DNA of 64,000 bases from assembly GCA_947586055.1 (NCBI GenBank), contig CANPXL010000011.1:1-64000 (forward strand), given 5' to 3'. The translations under genes were made by a program, and so were the position numbers. A model generated the notes under the pieces. That model was not told the origin of the DNA. It saw nothing but the letters and a program-made list of their open reading frames with translations, and ran no database searches. Shown piece by piece: positions 61,547 to 64,000 of this stretch (position 1 is the first letter of the stretch; each line of letters opens with the position of its first letter). Source of the stretch: an uncultured Acetatifactor sp. GTDB lineage: Bacteria > Bacillota > Clostridia > Lachnospirales > Lachnospiraceae.

Positions 61547-62605
61547 TCAATCCTCACCGGCCGAAACCCGCCGGCACGCAAGTTTTTCCGCCAGCCGTCC
61601 CGCCCCAACGCCATCGATCAGGCCTTTTTCCCGCCGATGATACAGCATCCGCATTTCTCTCTCCGTCAACAGCCGTCGGATCAGTTCCTCAATGCGCTCC
61701 AGCGTTCCCTCCCGATCCAGGTGCCACGCTCCCGCCGCATACGCCGTATCCGTCGCGCCGATATACTCCACAAGCGCTTCCTGATTCTCTGCGCAGGAAA
61801 AACAGACAAACGGAATTCCCACAGCCGCCATCTCATAAACGGTGGAACCTCCCGCCGTCACGGCCGCATCGCACTTCAGCATCAGTCCCGCCATGTCCTT
61901 TACATCATGCAGAACATGAATATTGGCGTGCTCTCTCTCCAGTTTCTTTACCTCGTCCAAATCAGGATAATACCTGCCTGCGACAAAATATAATTCTCTG
62001 TCCTCTCTGTAGAGACGCTTTAGGATCCTTCGTCCGATATGATCCGTGTCGCCGCCTCCCACAGTGATCAAGACGTTGGATGCCTTCTCTCTCACTTCAT
62101 ACATTCTGCCTCGGAACTGAGACCGCACGGGCACATACCTGCTTCCGATCAGCATTTTTACGTCGGTTCCCCGATAAAGACTGCGGTACTTCTCCGGATC
62201 CGCAAACGCATTATAGTTCACTATGCAGTCCACGGGATAAGCCCGATCTCCCATATCGTCCATCAGCACCCTGCTGCCAAATCTCTTCAGTTCTTCCAGA
62301 TATCTCTCCGTGACATAATAACTGTCTACCAGAATAACATTTCCCGCCGAATCCGGCCGTCCGTCACAATCCCCCAGAAATCTTTTCCACAAAGGGAGCT
62401 CCGATTCCATATTCCGATAGTCGGTATTCAACACAAAAGTCCGGAATCCTGCATCCGCCACCATGTCTCCGGAGTCTGCATCGGCGCATACAAAACAGAC
62501 CGCCTCCCTGCCAAGGAGCCCTGCCAGTTCTTCCGCCACGGTCATACAGCGCATGAGATGTCCCGCACCTATTTTCTCGTTTCCGTCAGCGCGGATTAAA
62601 AACAT
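61547..62605 (-). CDS. pseG: UDP-2,4-diacetamido-2,4,6-trideoxy-altropyranose hydrolase
   Basis: About 352 residues, PseG family of GT-B-like nucleotide-sugar hydrolases. The signature IGAGHLMRCMTVAEEL carries the catalytic His; ITVGGGDTD and AGGSTVYEMAAVGIP are the nucleotide-binding parts. It removes UDP to give the 6-deoxy-AltdiNAc used by PseI. ATG at 62605 is chosen for its perfect GGGAGG site; a TTG at 62623 has none. Neighbour pseI supports the pseudaminic pathway. Confidence 0.93.
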   Translation of the reverse strand: MFLIRADGNEKIGAGHLMRCMTVAEELAGLLGREAVCFVCADADSGDMVADAGFRTFVLNTDYRNMESELPLWKRFLGDCDGRPDSAGNVILVDSYYVTERYLEELKRFGSRVLMDDMGDRAYPVDCIVNYNAFADPEKYRSLYRGTDVKMLIGSRYVPVRSQFRGRMYEVREKASNVLITVGGGDTDHIGRRILKRLYREDRELYFVAGRYYPDLDEVKKLEREHANIHVLHDVKDMAGLMLKCDAAVTAGGSTVYEMAAVGIPFVCFSCAENQEALVEYIGATDTAYAAGAWHLDREGTLERIEELIRRLLTEREMRMLYHRREKGLIDGVGAGRLAEKLACRRVSAGED

Positions 62606-62624
62606 AGGCTTCCTCCCATTCAAC

Positions 62625-63683
62625 TCAGGTGAAATCCACCAGGTCCCAACTCATGGGAGTTCCAAGTTTTGCATCTCTCCTGATCTTCTTTCCCAAAAGC
62701 TCTTCATAATACATCGTGTGCAGACCATCCGCAGGTCTGACGGATCTCAAATTCTCCGGCGTAAAGACTTCTCCGGCTTTCATATCCTTTGCCACAAACA
62801 GAGAACGGGCATGCTCTCTTTCTCTGACCTGTTTCGGCGTCAGATCATACGTCACTCTTCCAAGCGCCAGCTCCGTCTTCCGAATATTGTCTGTCATTTC
62901 CTTAAATTCTTCAGGCTCCATGGAAAAAGCAGAATCCGCACCCCCGTCCGCGCGTTTTAAGGTGAGGTGCTTCTCCACCACCCTCGCTCCCAGCGCCACC
63001 GCTGCCCCGGCTATGGCGCTTCCCATGGAATGATCCGACAGTCCCGTAAGACAGTCAAACGTATCCCCCATGGACGGTATAGTGCGCAGATTGATGTCTT
63101 CATAAGGCGCCGGATAAGAAGACGTACATTTCAAAAGGATCACTTTCTCGTTCCCGGCTTCCCTGCAGGTCCTTACGGCAAGCTCAATATCCGCAAGGCG
63201 GGCGATGCCGGTGGCAATTATCACAGGCTTTCCCAGCCGGGCAATCTTTTTCAGCAGAGGAATATCCGTAATCTCAAAGGATGCAATCTTATACGCGGGC
63301 ACACCCATTTCCTCCAGGAAATCCACACTGCTCGGATCAAACGGAGATGAGAAAAATTCCAGTCCCATTCCTTCCGCAATTTCTTTCAGCCTTGGCTGCC
63401 ATTCCCACGGAGTATAAGCGCCCTGATACAGCTTGTACAGCGTTGTGCCGTCCCATAATGTCCCCTGTGTGATCTGAAAACAGGGGGCGTCACAGTTTAG
63501 CGTGATCGTATCCGCAGTATATGTCTGTATCTTCACCGCATCCGCTCCCGCCTCCTTCGCCGCCCTGATAATTTCAACCGCCCTGTCAAAATCCATATTG
63601 TGATTTGCGGACATCTCCGCAACAATAAAGGTAGGAGAATTCTCGCTGATCATACGTCTTCCAATTCGGATTTCCTTTTTCAA
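62625..63683 (-). CDS. pseI: pseudaminic acid synthase
   Basis: 352 residues of the NeuB/PseI family: FIVAEMSANHNMDFD, GADAVKIQTYTADTIT (the PseI form), TGLSDHSMG and a C-terminal SAF (antifreeze-like) domain (about 290-350). Condenses 6-deoxy-AltdiNAc with phosphoenolpyruvate. The start is TTG, overlapping the MaoC-like gene stop as TTGA (63680-63683), behind GGAGG inside that gene. A legionaminic or other nonulosonic product cannot be excluded. pseB, pseC, pseH and pseF are not in the window and may lie to the right. Confidence 0.93.
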   Translation of the reverse strand: MKKEIRIGRRMISENSPTFIVAEMSANHNMDFDRAVEIIRAAKEAGADAVKIQTYTADTITLNCDAPCFQITQGTLWDGTTLYKLYQGAYTPWEWQPRLKEIAEGMGLEFFSSPFDPSSVDFLEEMGVPAYKIASFEITDIPLLKKIARLGKPVIIATGIARLADIELAVRTCREAGNEKVILLKCTSSYPAPYEDINLRTIPSMGDTFDCLTGLSDHSMGSAIAGAAVALGARVVEKHLTLKRADGGADSAFSMEPEEFKEMTDNIRKTELALGRVTYDLTPKQVREREHARSLFVAKDMKAGEVFTPENLRSVRPADGLHTMYYEELLGKKIRRDAKLGTPMSWDLVDFT

Positions 63684-64000
63684 AGTGTACCTCCATCATA
63701 AAGAATCTTTGCCGTTCCTGAGACAGCGCATTTTCCGTTTTGGCCGGTCACAAAAGTTTCCAATTCGATCATTCTCTTTTCTTTTATGATGTGAGTTATC
63801 CTGACCGTTGCCGTCACCTGTTCTCCTACAAACACAGGCTGTAAAAAGGACAATTGTTGCTCCAGATAAATGCTGCCCGGCCCCGGCAAGCTGGTTCCTA
63901 TAATTCCGGAAATCAGTCCTGCCGTCAAAATGCCGTGTACAACAGGCGCCCCAAACCTTGACTTTTCAGCATACTGCAAATTCGTATGCAAAGGATTATT
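63680..64000 (-). CDS. MaoC-like (R)-specific enoyl hydratase-type protein, C-terminal part (5' end outside window)
   Basis: The last 106 codons of a hot-dog fold protein run off the right edge, beginning NNPLHTNLQYAEKSRFG, then VVHGILTAGLISGIIGT and LPGPGSIYLEQQLSFLQPV, which match MaoC-like dehydratases; the catalytic Asp and His of the hydratase motif would lie near the missing start. It overlaps pseI. Such genes occur in surface-glycan clusters, where they may provide (R)-3-hydroxyacyl groups for sugar decoration (inference). Confidence 0.85.
   Translation of the reverse strand, partial: NNPLHTNLQYAEKSRFGAPVVHGILTAGLISGIIGTSLPGPGSIYLEQQLSFLQPVFVGEQVTATVRITHIIKEKRMIELETFVTGQNGKCAVSGTAKILYDGGTL

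Noticed and set aside
1..64000. CRISPR arrays, tRNA or rRNA genes
   Set aside because: No regularly spaced repeats of that kind, and no tRNA or rRNA sequence recognised while reading.

Overview
The window looks like a chromosomal segment of a Gram-positive Clostridia member, most likely Lachnospiraceae. This is inference from gene content and protein style: LCP-family ligase, GH25 lysozymes with Ig-like domains, a PadR/DUF2812 pair, an AGCS symporter, a PssA/Psd lipid operon, and strong GGAGG ribosome sites. No rRNA, tRNA or CRISPR array was seen. Bases 1-2870 are visibly more AT-rich than the rest.

Layout. (1) 1-2870: end of a mobile element, with a MobA/MobL-type relaxase end, a coiled-coil protein, a DUF6040-like membrane protein, a GNAT acetyltransferase, a DUF6061-like protein and a tyrosine-integrase remnant that stops just short of the 3' end of guaA. 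(2) 2875-14.6 kb: housekeeping and envelope genes on the minus strand: guaA; a translationally coupled lipid operon (PAP2 phosphatase, flippase-like protein, pssA, psd, polysaccharide deacetylase); an S8 peptidase; a Nat-type ABC exporter; and a PadR regulator with a DUF2812 protein. (3) 15-26.4 kb: HD-GYP phosphodiesterase, ZIP transporter, AGCS symporter, a Zn/Cd-type P1B-ATPase preceded by a small metal-binding gene, then a ClpX variant, HtrA and GlmS. (4) 26.5-64 kb: a very large surface-polysaccharide locus, almost all on the minus strand. It holds a priming sugar transferase, many GT2 glycosyltransferases, phosphoglucomutase, rfbA/B/C, a Wzm/Wzt-type ABC exporter whose ATPase has a C-terminal glycan-binding-like domain, a WbdD-like methyltransferase-kinase, two membrane-anchored GH25 proteins, an RffA-type aminotransferase, a GtrB/GtrII pair, SGNH proteins, and pseG/pseI with a MaoC-like gene running off the right edge.

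The most notable item is at 20805-21026. A 73-codon heavy-metal-associated (HMA) gene carries an in-frame TGA exactly where the first cysteine of its CxxC metal site should be (TGA-Ala-Asn-Cys). It has a strong RBS, a promoter with an ArsR/SmtB-like operator, a hairpin shaped like a bacterial SECIS just after the TGA, and sits 31 bp upstream of a P1B-ATPase that lacks its own N-terminal HMA domain. I read it as a selenocysteine-containing (UxxC) metal-binding partner of the efflux pump.

The second theme is the polysaccharide locus. A putative chain-terminating methyltransferase-kinase next to an ABC exporter with a Wzt-like sensor domain suggests that chain-capping-coupled export, known from Gram-negative O-antigens, operates here in a Gram-positive setting, combined with nonulosonic-acid, Fuc4N-like and GtrII-type side-chain functions.
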